This document shows positions 11,872 to 22,150 of a stretch of 64,000 nt of DNA, in pieces (the first letter of the stretch is position 1; every line of letters starts with the position of its first letter). The position numbers were made by a program, and so were the translations under genes. The notes beneath the pieces were generated by a model. The model worked only from the letters and a program-made list of their open reading frames with translations. It was not told the DNA's origin and ran no database searches. Source of the DNA: Azadirachta indica (taxonomy: Eukaryota; Streptophyta; Magnoliopsida; Sapindales; Meliaceae); assembly GCA_022749755.1 (NCBI GenBank), contig CM040445.1:17071182-17135181 (forward strand), read 5' to 3'.

Positions 11872-14040
11872 GATAGTTAAAAATTATTAAGAGTAATGCA
11901 AGAATTAGTTTAATAAGTCATGTTCAAATATTAATATTTCATAAATATCTAAAGCTATATCGAGAACATAAATAATCAATAGGTAAGGTCTTTAATGATA
12001 ATTTAATATTACACCTTAATGATATTTGAATACGAAGGCTAGAACTTCGATTTGGACCCTAATAATACTAAGTTTTGGACTAAAAGTATTTGTCAATAAA
12101 CTTGTATGATAGTTCACATTAGCTGCATATCTTTGCATGATAGTGATATTAATACTAGACTTGAATGATAGTTCACATTAGCTGCATATCTTTGCATGAT
12201 AGTGATATTAATACTAGACTTGAATGATAGTTTATAATGGACCTAATTGATATCTTCAAACCCTAATAGTACAATAACGAGACTAAAATGATATTTTTGT
12301 ACCAGATCCAATTAATATATAAACTAAACCACCTTGAAAAATGATCCAAACACAAAATTAAATACCGTAATATCTTAATAGCCTTATGATTCGATAAATC
12401 AATGTAGGTTCGTGATAGTTATCAAATTAAAGATTAAATATTTTAAATTATTATATAGTACAAATAAAAATAAATACATTCCTTGTGATTTCTCATTAAA
12501 TTTTCTCACCATAATAAATTGACTTTTTTATCTTTTTTTTTTACAGATGATGTTAGTTATTGATATCAAATTTTGTTATCTAATATCAATTATTAAATTA
12601 TATTTATACATGAAAAGAAAAGAAAGAAGTCCTCTTTGTATTTGGTTTGCCTTTGTTAATGTATTTTTCTTTTTCTTCTTTTGATTAAATCTCTTAGTAT
12701 TTTAATTTTAATAAAATTTAGTATTTTAATTTTAATAAAATTTTGATAGAGAAGTTGGTATATTAGGATTTACTCTATTTCTACTAACTATGTCAGAGTT
12801 GATACTTAAAACCGCCCTCTTCTTGGACCTGACTTGCATACTCTTAAAGAAGAAAATAAGGATCTAATAGGGTGAAAAACCTAAAAATATGATGTTCGAA
12901 GACTAGAGATCTAGCATTTATTATTTTTCGATATAAAAACATAAGGATTGTACACATGGCCATATTTTAAGTTCCCTTTTTCATTTCCATATTAAAAATT
13001 CTTTTTATTATTATGACTTTTCACTTTTGTATTAGTAATTCTTTTTTCTTTTTGGTGATGTTCTGTAATTAGATATTCTTGTTGACAAAATAATAATTTA
13101 ATATTTCATCTTCTCAAATCCTTTAATGTTTTTTTTTTTTATTTTTTTTATTATTTCTGAATTCATATAAAATTACAGTTCTAAATTATTATAATACTCA
13201 AATTATCATCTATATTCATAGAAATTAATATGATACGATTCTATTATTGTCAAATACTTTACACTACATTTTTTTATTATTATTATTATTTTGAAATGTG
13301 AGACAAGTAACAATGATATAACATAACGATATCAATTTGTATATTTATACTACATTTTTAATATATGTCAAGCACTTTTTACACACTACATTTATATGAA
13401 TCCATTAGTATTTTTATCAACTTTTAACTTTTACTTATCATAAATTTTTTTAATTTTTTAAATGCTAATTTCAATAAATAGATCTTTCATTTTTTAGCAA
13501 ATTCAGAAGAGTTTTAAATTGATAAATAAAAAAAGAATCATGGAAAGAGAATTGACCATGAAGAAAAATTTTTAATCACAATCAATTGAGTGGAATATTT
13601 TTTTTTTTTAATTAATGAATCAACTAAGTCTTTTTTAATTCAGTTAATAGTTTTCAATCAAAAGAATTTGAAAACATGGAATTTCCTATCAAATGAGAAT
13701 TTTAGAATTAATGAAGCGGGATTACAAGAAGTTTTTTAATTCTAATAATTTTAATAAGTTAAATAAAGAAAATAAAATTTCATATAAAAATTTTGAAAGG
13801 GTGACAATTAAAATTATATTATTTTTTTTTTTTTTTTTTTAGTTACCTTTTTGAAAGGTTTTCCTTCCTTTTATGCCGTCACTTATTCTCTTTCTTTTTC
13901 CAGCTGTATGCCTATTCCTTTTTATGCTTTTCTTTCTCTTGTGGTACACACTCAAACCTTTTACCAACTAACTACTATTATTTAATATTTACCTTTAAAT
14001 TTAAATTTCTAGATTAATTATGTACGTACTAATTTGATTA
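11872..14040. other. AT-rich non-coding spacer with small repeats
   Basis: No coding region recognised. It holds a 59-bp tandem duplication (12,101-12,234), a 25-bp duplicated segment near 12,694-12,743, an ATT microsatellite near 13,268-13,290 and long T tracts. Near 13,900-13,960 there is a stretch resembling the region upstream of the CNL gene (ATGCTTTTCTTTCTCTT), possibly debris of another copy. Confidence 0.5.
12101..12234. repeat. 59-bp tandem repeat, 2.3 copies
   Basis: Copies at 12,101-12,159 and 12,160-12,218 differ at one base (CTTGTATGAT against CTTGAATGAT), followed by a 16-bp partial third copy. The near-identity implies a recent tandem duplication. Confidence 0.95.
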
Positions 14041-14043
14041 ATA

Positions 14044-14206
14044 TGGTATTAGAGCAAGCTTAATTTCACAACTTATATCCAAAAATGTTCAAGTAAATAC
14101 AAAATAATTTTAAGTGATAAATTCATTAAATAAAATCAATTATAATTTTACATGACAAAACTCACTAAATAAAATTAAGCTTGTGCGGGAGAAAATGTTA
14201 AATTAT
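14044..14206 (+). mobile_element. Possible TRIM-like core: primer-binding site and polypurine tract
   Basis: TGGTATTAGAGC at 14,044-14,055 differs by one base from the initiator-methionine tRNA primer-binding sequence TGGTATCAGAGC. About 130 bp later GTGCGGGAGAAAATGTTAAA (14,183-14,202) looks like a polypurine tract running into a TGTTAA LTR start. A PBS and PPT this close together is the layout of a terminal-repeat retrotransposon in miniature. I could not align matching LTRs on the two sides, so this is tentative. Confidence 0.35.
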
Positions 14207-14893
14207 TTAACTATTTTTGTATACGCACACACATCATATAGTTATCGTGAAGATTATAATTTTTTTCTCACAATGTTATCCTGTTGATGCTCAATATATA
14301 TTCAATTTAATTATTTTCAGGATTAGTTAAAAAATTTAGTTGGTATCTTGATTCCTGTCTTGTAAATCAGTTAAAGAATCTTGAAAATCCGTCTTGGATA
14401 TGGAGAAGAATCTTTTATCATCTTAATTTGTCTATTATATACCAAATGCTTTGGTTCATAATAAAAATTTCTTTTTTTTTTTAAGAATGTTTTGGTAAAT
14501 CGGTTAATATTTTTATAATAAAATTTAAGTGGGATTTTGATTTTTCTGGCTGGTTGTCATCAAAATTGAAGAGCAGTCTTTAATATTTTATCCTTTTTCT
14601 AATATTAAATTGAATTAGCTAGGTTTTAGATTTTTTTTCTTTAATGTAAGACATATAATAATAATGTCTTATAAAATAATTACATTCAGTATGTATAAAT
14701 AGAATTTATATGAGATTTTTATATTAGCAATATTGAAGTAATTTAATGTATGCTTTCACTGTTTCTTCCTACCTCATGATCTTTCATTCTAGCTCTTGCT
14801 CCTTGCATCATGCTTCTAATTTATCTAATTTTACATCATGCTTCTAAAATTATCAAATAAGAGAAGCAAAGGATGATTTCTTTTTCTTTCTTT
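14207..14893. other. AT-rich spacer upstream of the Mutator-like element
   Basis: No gene, RNA or clear repeat recognised. It may include the right LTR of the TRIM candidate. Confidence 0.35.
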
Positions 14894-14902
14894 ATTTAAT
14901 TA

Positions 14903-15407
14903 GGGTTATTTTTAAAAATTCCCCCTTACATATAACTTTGTGAAATGTATCATTCCACCCTCACATATTGACCATTAATTGTGAACTTTAATGAAATATG
15001 GGATAAAATTGGTATTGTACCGATTTTATTTATTTTTTTACAAAATATTATCATTGGCCTTGGCGGTCACGCTCTGGTCATGCCAAAGCGGCCGCGTGAA
15101 AGTAAGGTAGAGGCCATGTGCAACACATCATGAACACTACCTCGGCCTCTCACGAGACAGCGCGAATTCTGCCTCGGCCACAACTTAGTGACACAAACGC
15201 TACTGCCTCCATTGTCGTTGCAGCCATCAGGACGTAGATCTAGGGTTGTATGTTTAATTAAAGTAAGGGCAAATTAGTCATTTCATGATATTTTGTTATG
15301 TTTAATGGTAAATTGCTGTTATTTGAGAGTGAAGTGATGTCTTTCCAAAAAAAAATTGTATGTCTCGTTTATGTCAAAAAATTCGAAGGTTAGGCTAAAA
15401 ATAACCT
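14903..15407. mobile_element. Mutator-like non-autonomous element with GC-rich core (Pack-MULE candidate)
   Basis: The left end GGGTTATTTTTA (14,903) and the inverse of the right end, AGGTTATTTTTA (15,407), form terminal inverted repeats. Weaker inverted similarity continues inward for roughly 120 bp. The flanks ATTTAATTA (14,894-14,902) and ATTTAATTT (15,408-15,416) match in 8 of 9 positions, as expected for the 9-bp duplication made by Mutator-like elements. The core at about 15,055-15,240 is strikingly GC-rich, with GCGGCCGC near 15,087, unlike anything nearby, and looks like captured sequence. It ends about 300 bp before the CNL start codon. Confidence 0.65.
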
Positions 15408-15710
15408 ATTTAATTTACATAAAAATTATTCCTCTCTTTATTCTTTAGCATTATTCGTATGTTTATTGCTCTTTTTAATTACTTTATTCCTTATATGTGC
15501 TGAAGCCTTTTCTTTTTCTTTGTCGAATTGCATAAGACAGCTTCCTTTTGTTTTTATTTTTTATGCTTTTCTTTCTCTTTTGACAAACCCTAAGCATTAA
15601 CCAGGCAATATTAATAGTTCTCGATTGACCCTTACCAAGTTTTTATTGTTAATTCATTGAATATACGCTCAAATCACTCAAAATTAAAGAAATAAATAGT
15701 AAATTTAAAA

Positions 15711-18700
15711 ATGGATTTTGTTTCTTCAATTATCGGGAATATTGCGGATAAGATTGTTGACAAGCTGTTCAATGCAGCAGGCCGTCAGTTTGGTTACTTG
15801 TACAACTATAATGACAACATTGAAAATCTACGAAAGCAAGCCAAGAAACTGGCAGATGCAAGAGACAAGGTGCAAAGGAAAATTGATGCAGCACAAAGAG
15901 AAGGAAAAGCTGTTGAAGCTGAAGTTCGAAGCTGGGTAGAAGAAGTTGATAACATTGCTGCTGAAGCTGAGAGGTTTCTGCAAGTGGAAGTCCGAGCAAA
16001 CAAGAAATGCCTCGGAGGGTGGTGCATAAATCTGATCTCACGTTACAGATTTGGTAAGGAGGCAGAAAAGAAGGCTACGGCGATTTCCGAGCTCCAAGTA
16101 GAGGGAAAATTCGAGAATGTATCTAGTCCTACTCCTCCACCAGGAATAATTATTTCTTCATCTCCGGGAATTTCCAGAAACTTTGAATCCAGGAAGTCTG
16201 TCATAAAGCAAATAATGGGGGACTTGAATGATGAAAATGTCAGCATAATTGGAATATGCGGGATGGGCGGCGTGGGTAAGACCACGATAGTGAAGGAAAT
16301 AGGCAAAAAGGCAAAAGAAGACAATCTGTTTGATGAAGTAGCTATGGCGGTCGTATCCCGGAACCCAAGTATTGAAACGATTCAGAAAGAAATTGCTGAC
16401 ATTTTAGGTCTGCCACTTTCCGGCAGTTCCTTGTCAGCAAGAGCTCGCTCTTTGTGGGCAAGAATCAAGACGAAGAAGCGGATCCTGATCATCTTAGACG
16501 ATGTATGGGAACCAGTTGAATTGGATACAATTGGTATTCCTTGTGGGGAAGATCATAGAGGGTGTAAGATTGTGCTAACCTCTCGTAGCCAAAAAGTCTG
16601 CAATCAAATGGATGCTAAACTTGTTGAAATTAGCACTTTATCGAAACAAGAATCTTGGAAGCTTTTCAGAGAGGTTGCCGGTCAAGTTGTTGATGATTCT
16701 GATATAAAACCCATTGCAAGAAAGATTGCTGATAAATGTGGTGGTTTGCCAATTGCCATTTTAACTGTGGGAAGAGCGTTGAAGAACAAGAACAAGTATG
16801 TGTGGAAAGACGCAGCTCAACAGCTTAAAAAGTCCAGCACAACATACATTGAAGGAATGCAGAGAAACGTAATTTCAAGTCTAGAGTTAAGCTACAATTG
16901 TCTAGAAAGCCAACAGGAAAAATCACTTTTCTTGTTCTGCTGCTTATTTCCGGAGGATTTCAAAATTCCAGTTGAAGTGTTGGCGAGATACGGAATCGGT
17001 TTGAATTGGTTCGAGAATGTGGATACGGTGGGGGAAGCAAGAAATAGAGCACATGCCGTTGTAAGTAGCCTTACCTCTTCCTTTTTGTTAATGGGTACTG
17101 ACGAGCAAGGGTTTGTTAAGATGCATGCATGATGTCGTTCGTGATTTTGCAATAGCAATAGCTTCTAAACATAATAACATTTTCATGGTGAATGCTGGAA
17201 GTAAACTGCTAGATTTTCCAAGCACAAACACATATGAGGATCTCACAGGTATCTCATTGATGTGTAATGATATTCATGAGGTACCTGATCATGGTTTGGA
17301 ATGCCCAAAGCTGCAAGCTTTGCTGCTGCAGCAAAATTCTGCATTGGTAATTCCTAGCAATTTCTTTCAAGGAATGAAAGATCTGAAAGTTCTTGACTTG
17401 AGTGACACTAAACTCTTGTCACTGCCTCAGTCACTTTCATTCCTTGCTAACCTCAGAACATTGTGCCTTAGTCGCTGCAAACTGGGTGATGACTTGTCTG
17501 TAATTGGAGAGTTGACTAGACTAGAGATTCTTAATATTTCTCGTTCTGATATCAAGGAGATCCCAGCGAGTTTTAGCCAGTTAAGTCAACTGAGGTTGTT
17601 GGAGATGAATTTATGTTACAACTAAGCTAATATCACGCGGTGTCATATCAAGCCTCGGTAAATTAGAGGAGTTGTTCATGTTTGAATGCTTTATGCGTTG
17701 GGATTTTGGAAACAATTCCAGGCTTGCGGAGTTACAAGACTTGTCTCGAATAACAAAGCTGATGATTAATATTCCTGGATACAGTACCTATCCGGAATTC
17801 ATATCTTTCCAAAATCTAACAACATTTATCTTATCAATTGGAATTACATACGACGAGTATTATGAAATAACAGTCAATATTGAAACCAACAGCAAATTGA
17901 TGATTCTCTCGCATAATCTCAGGAATTCACCACTTCCTGATTGGGTTAAAGATTTGTTAAAGAGGAGTGAGCGGGTAATCCTGCATAATATACGAGGTAC
18001 AGAGAATGTTGTTGGTGATCTTGTAAGCGAAAGGTTTACAGATTTGAGGGATTTAACTGTTAGATGCTGTTTTGGGGTAAAATATGTCATTGACACATCC
18101 AAACAGGCTTTCCCCAACTTGGAAAGATTGGCTATTTATTACAGTCCTTACTTTGTTGAAATATGCCGTGGTTTACTTCCAGGTGAGGCATTCGGAGAAC
18201 TGAAAGAAATAGATGTGAGTATATGTGACAGCGTTATACATATCGTCTCATCTCATTTGCTACAGAGATTAAAAAGTATAAAAGAAATCTTCATACGGAA
18301 CTGTCGATCATTGTTAAATGTATTTGATCTTGAAGGGCTTGAGATTGTGGATGAAGAATCGCAGTTTCTCTCATCATTGGAAGGAATAACGTTGGCCAAT
18401 CTGCCTAAGATGACACATGTATGGAAGGGTAACATACGATTCCTATACCTCCACAGCCTAAAGATCCTAGGATTATGGAATTGTCATGAGATACGGAACA
18501 TATTTCCACAAGCTATGCTACCGAGTCTCATTTCTTTGGAAACAATCGAGGTAAGCGGTTGCCATAATTTAGAGGAGATCTTTGGAAAGAAAGAAGAGGG
18601 GCAGGAAGAGGAGATAGTTTCCTGGAAAAAATGTCACACCGAAGCTTTGGGAAACCTGACTTATATAAATGTTGAGAGCTGCGATAAATTAGTAAACCTC

Positions 18701-19220
18701 TTCACAACGTCCATCGCTAAAAGCTTGGTGCAGCTCAAGAAAATGGATGTATCATGGTGCTCAGCCATGCAAGAAATTGTCTCAGTTGAGGAAGGGGAAT
18801 CAGCTCAGAGGATCGTGTTTCTCAGTTTGCACTCCATGGAACTTAAAGGTCTAGACAGTCTCACTTGTTTTCTCCCGGGGGCGTGTCCGATTGAATTCCC
18901 AGCTCTGGAGAGGGTAAAGATAGTTGAATGTCCAAAAATGAAGACCTTTGGTTTTGGAGACCAAGTGACACCCAAGCTGAGGAAAGTGAATCTAGAAGGT
19001 AAAAACCGATGGATGGGTAACCTCAACGACACCCTGCAGAAATTCTTCCATGAACAGGTATGTATTGCCTGCAGTCCTTCAGAATGTTATCAAAACAGAG
19101 ACATGTTATTATCAGGATTTCTAAAAGGCTGAATATCTTTTTCCCTTTTTTCAGGAAAGGATTCAGAAGGAGGCAAAGCAGGCAGAAAGATTAACTGAAA
19201 ATACTAGCTCTGGGAATTGA
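15711..19220 (+). pseudogene. CNL-type NBS-LRR disease-resistance gene (RPS2/RPS5-like), two frameshifts
   Basis: This encodes an intracellular immune receptor of the coiled-coil class. Residues 1-150 form the coiled-coil domain (MDFVSSIIGNIADKIVDKLF; LRKQAKKLADARDKVQRKID). The NB-ARC domain shows the P-loop GMGGVGKTT (about 184-192), kinase-2 LDDVW (262-266), RNBS-B KIVLTSRS (about 286), GLPIA (about 345) and an RNBS-D-like CCLFPEDF. The first frame runs to a stop at 17,130. A 4-bp duplication in ATGCATGCATGATG (17,121-17,134) breaks it exactly at the MHD motif, which is then read in the next frame (MHDVVRDFA). Leucine-rich repeats follow (VLDLSDTKLLSLPQSL). A second +1 shift occurs near 17,605-17,622, and repeats continue to 19,057. 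A GT-AG intron (19,058-19,154) joins a short last exon ending in TGA at 19,218-19,220. Total length would be about 1,130 residues. Domain identity is certain. Pseudogene status is likely unless the shifts are sequencing errors. Confidence 0.93.
19058..19154 (+). other. Intron near the 3' end of the CNL gene
   Basis: CATGAACAG|GTATGT at the donor and a T-rich tract ending TTTTTTCAG|GAAAGG at the acceptor give a phase-0 GT-AG intron. Splicing replaces an in-frame read-through ending at 19,132 with a 21-residue acidic/basic tail (ERIQKEAKQAERLTENTSSG) and stop at 19,220. Confidence 0.7.
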
Positions 19221-20192
19221 CTGTGTACAAAATAAATGTGGGTACGAATAATGTTTTACCAAGCTCCATCTATAATATTCCGTCAACTAATTGAGGAACC
19301 CTAATTAAACTTGTTGATCTGTCTACGGAATTGTTATATTTTATGGGGTTGCTTTACAGCGACAGGTTACTATAAATCAGATCTCGTTGAATTTTATTCT
19401 CGTTTCTTTTCCATCTCTTATTGCCAAAAGTATTTCATGTATTTTCTTGGTTTGTTTGTCATATATCGTGATCATGATTTTTTTTTTTTCCAGAGGCAGA
19501 CTGGTTGGCTTGTCAAAATACTTGAAGTACTCAAGTTCATGGAGTTTGCAATGCAATAATTTGGTATTTATAATCCTATAGTTTCTGTAAAACATAAATA
19601 TATTTTCAATTTCATAAGTTGTTTGGTGAGGAAACTAGCTTGTTTCCGAAAAATAAATGATAACGAGCGTAAATCAGCATTATTTGTGCCATCTCTCTCT
19701 TTATTCACTTGTCAATAAAACATGTCAAACTCTATGGAAAAATGTTTCTGTTCCAGTTAATTATTTCCTCTGCTTATTTTGTTTCCAAATCATACTTTCC
19801 CTGCTAAGTTAGACTGGATTAGTTCAAAGCAATCAATCTTAACTTATGAATGGCAATTTTCAAACCCTTGAGCAATTGTTGGAATTTTTCTTGGAGATGA
19901 GGAATTGAACTCCATTTTCCGTATGATTTTTGAAATGGTGCAGTTCCCTGTGATATTAAAGCTGAAGTTTGCATCTGCTAATTAAGCAATCAGACAAAAT
20001 TTTTGCAATATTGGATTCGAACATTGTTTATCCGCATCTCATATATAATCTCCTATATTATTTATTTTCTTTTTTTTTTTTTTTTGGAATATTGTACAAA
20101 TATCTATATATTATACAAGTTACATAAATTGGTTATATAAATACGAGCATGCATTCCCCTTCCTGGGAAGCTTGCTTTGGAATTGAAATGAA
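19221..20192. other. CNL 3' flank and intergenic region
   Basis: No further gene recognised. A pyrimidine tract ending TTTTTTCCAG at about 19,493 could be the acceptor of a 3'-UTR intron of the CNL transcript, but there is no coding consequence. A long T run lies near 20,068-20,085. The two genes converge on this gap. Confidence 0.45.
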
Positions 20193-21092
20193 TTAAATCT
20201 TTGGTTGGATGAGAATTCCTTTAATGACAAGTCCACCCTTCCATTTTCCACTTTTATGTTCAGTGAGAGATCTCCCCTTCGTTTTCTGGAGCAGTAGAAA
20301 ACTCACTACAGCGATTTCTATCCATCGATTTCTTGGCTTTGTCAGGAAATTTTCTTTGCGTTCTTGCTTGATTCCATTTTCCAGTTGCATTTCCAGGCAT
20401 ACAGGAACTTCCCAACCGTAACTTGTCCCCCTCAACATGATCACAAATCCAACTTCATACGTAATTCCTGGAGACAGTTTCTTTGTGTCAAATTTCGCTT
20501 GCACCTCCAGCCAACACACCGCAAGTAGCTCAGCCGCATCCACCATCTCATTACTGCAATTAACATCAGACAGCTACGATATCTCAGCAGCTTTTGCGTA
20601 ATTTTAAAATATTTATTGCTCCAGTCAGTATTGTAAATTTTTAATTACCTTGTTTCATCCACTGGAATTTGAGTCCATTTCCAGTAACGCCTGTCACCCA
20701 TCCAAATAATTGACATATCCCTTGCAAACATCATGAAGCTATTGCCTCCAGAATCGCTTTCAATCCAATACCTCTGCAAATATTAACTTAATTAATTATT
20801 ATATAAATAAAACACCTGGCGAATTTAATGAACTTGCCTGTCTTTTTTGGTTTAAGAGGACTCCAGCACAGAGCTGATCGTAGAGCCTCTTAATGGAAGA
20901 CCTGTCGATTGGTGAGTCTGCCTCTTGTATAATCTCCTCATAGTTATGTGGGAGTTTAACATTATTATCATTATTTTCTGATAATGATGTCTTCGTTGGA
21001 AGTTCTGATGACTGCCCTGAATCTACATCTTTTTCTGATAATTTCCTTCCAATTTGTTTTTCACTCGGTTTTTTCGATAGCTTTGCTCCCAT
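20193..21092 (-). CDS. Phloem protein 2 (PP2-A)-like lectin, three exons, with an out-of-frame segment
   Basis: PP2 proteins are phloem lectins with a Nictaba-type carbohydrate-binding domain, made in companion cells and linked to sieve-element sealing and defence. On the minus strand exon 1 is 21,092-20,838 (MGAKLSKKPSEKQ... PHNYEEIIQEADSPIDRSSI), exon 2 is 20,773-20,649 (RYWIESDSGGNSFMMFARDM, RYWKWTQIPVDET) and exon 3 is 20,553-20,193 (AAELLAVCWLEVQAKFDTKK, TYEVGFVI, YGWEVPV, WKGGLVIKGI). Phases agree, giving 246 residues, a normal length. The first intron has a GC donor (CAG|GCAAGT) and the second a GT donor. After WIEIA the frame reads VSFLLLQKTKGRSL where the family expects EFSTAPENEGEIS, which is present in another frame; a second shift restores the end. 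So two compensating indels (near 20,308 and 20,265) scramble about 15 residues. The ATG is followed by Gly, a possible myristoylation context. Confidence 0.88.
20774..20837 (-). other. GC-AG intron 1 of the PP2-like gene
   Basis: The donor reads AGACAG|GCAAGTTC and the acceptor ATTTGCAG|AGGTAT on the minus strand. The strong complementarity of CAG|GCAAGT to U1 is the usual compensation in GC-donor introns. Length is 64 bp, short for a plant. Confidence 0.75.
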
Positions 21093-21879
21093 CTCTTACA
21101 AAATCTATAATTACTTTCTCTCTCTTCCCTGCAATAATATTATTGCCAGTTTTTTTATACATACATATGAGAGGTTTCAAACTAGCATTATATTCTCTAG
21201 AACCATTTGTTCTTTCAGTGCTAGCTAGCTATAGAAACTGTTTTAGATAGGGTTATTCCAAATTAATCATCATAAACCATTCAATAACATTCCAGAACTT
21301 TTAACATGATGAAACCATATCAAGCAGTACCCATATGTATGAGCATATCTTGCTGTCCGCCATCTCGAGCTTTCTTCTTCACAGCAGCTTGGAATCAAAT
21401 TCCCACCCCGCCATTGTTTAAGACACACAACACAAGTACATATATAGTTTTTCGTGGTGAGACCGACGTATCATATCATCTCTAAATAAACAAACTTTTA
21501 GGTCAAATATTGATATGTCCAACAATATATATATATATATATATCTTTTAAAGTCTTAATTGTATCCATTTATATATTTTAATATTATAATTACTCTGTA
21601 TTTTTTTGTCTTAGTTTCTTAGAAGGTAAGGGATAGGCAAAGTCTAAATAGTTTTTAAATCCCTTTACCTGCCCAAATAGTGTTTAATTCCAAATATTTG
21701 GTAGTAAGTAAAAATTTCTTTTTGATAAATAATTTAATATTTGATAATTTTAATTTGCATATTTCTAATTTTTATTCATGCTGCCACCTTTTAATTTCTA
21801 TTTCTTTGTCCAAATTAATATTGCATACATACGTACAATAGCTTGTTTCTTTTTTCATGCTTAATTTTGGTTCTACACT
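21093..21879. other. PP2-like 5' flank and intergenic region
   Basis: On the minus strand a T/A-rich tract ending in TTGCAG|GGAAGAG near 21,135 could be a 5'-UTR intron acceptor just upstream of the start codon. A short TA microsatellite lies at about 21,525-21,544. No other gene recognised. The 5' flanks of the PP2 gene and the truncated CNL copy face each other here. Confidence 0.4.
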
Positions 21880-22150
21880 GCAAGCATTACTTAACCAATA
21901 TTATTAGTTCGTTACTAATCTCTATATACATAAGTACTTATCATTCATTAATTTAATTTGGGAGCCTATCTAAATCACTCAAATTAAATTAACGAAATCG
22001 TAAATTTAACCATGGGATTCTTTTTCTTCAATTACTGGGAGTATTGCCAACAAGCTGCTCAATGCAACAGGCCGTCAGTTTGGTTACTTCATACAACCAT
22101 AACGACAACATCTAAAAATTTAAGAAAGCAAGCTAGGAAATTGTCAAATT
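21880..22150 (+). pseudogene. Truncated second CNL copy: promoter and first ~45 codons only
   Basis: From about 21,880 the sequence parallels the region upstream of the intact CNL (AAGCATTA..CAATATTA.TAGTTC, then AAATCACTCAAA.TTAAA just before the ATG). From the ATG at 22,012 it follows the coiled-coil start closely (GGCCGTCAGTTTGGTTACTT is identical) until LRKQARKLSN near 22,150. Against the intact copy it has an extra base within the first codons, a 12-base deletion around the INAQQAA-equivalent region and another extra base near 22,091, so it cannot encode the domain. At about 22,150 homology stops abruptly and gypsy RNase H sequence begins. No NB-ARC or LRR remains in the window. Confidence 0.85.

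Noticed and set aside
15718..17158. Other open frames on both strands over the CNL
   Set aside because: They are shadows of the strongly supported CNL coding frame.
19241..19493. Extra 3' exon of the CNL after the acceptor at 19,493
   Set aside because: The stop codon at 19,220 comes first; could only be a UTR intron.
21350..21380. Upstream minus-strand ATG as an extra PP2 exon
   Set aside because: Splicing it to the acceptor near 21,135 brings in a stop before the main ATG, so at most it is 5' UTR.
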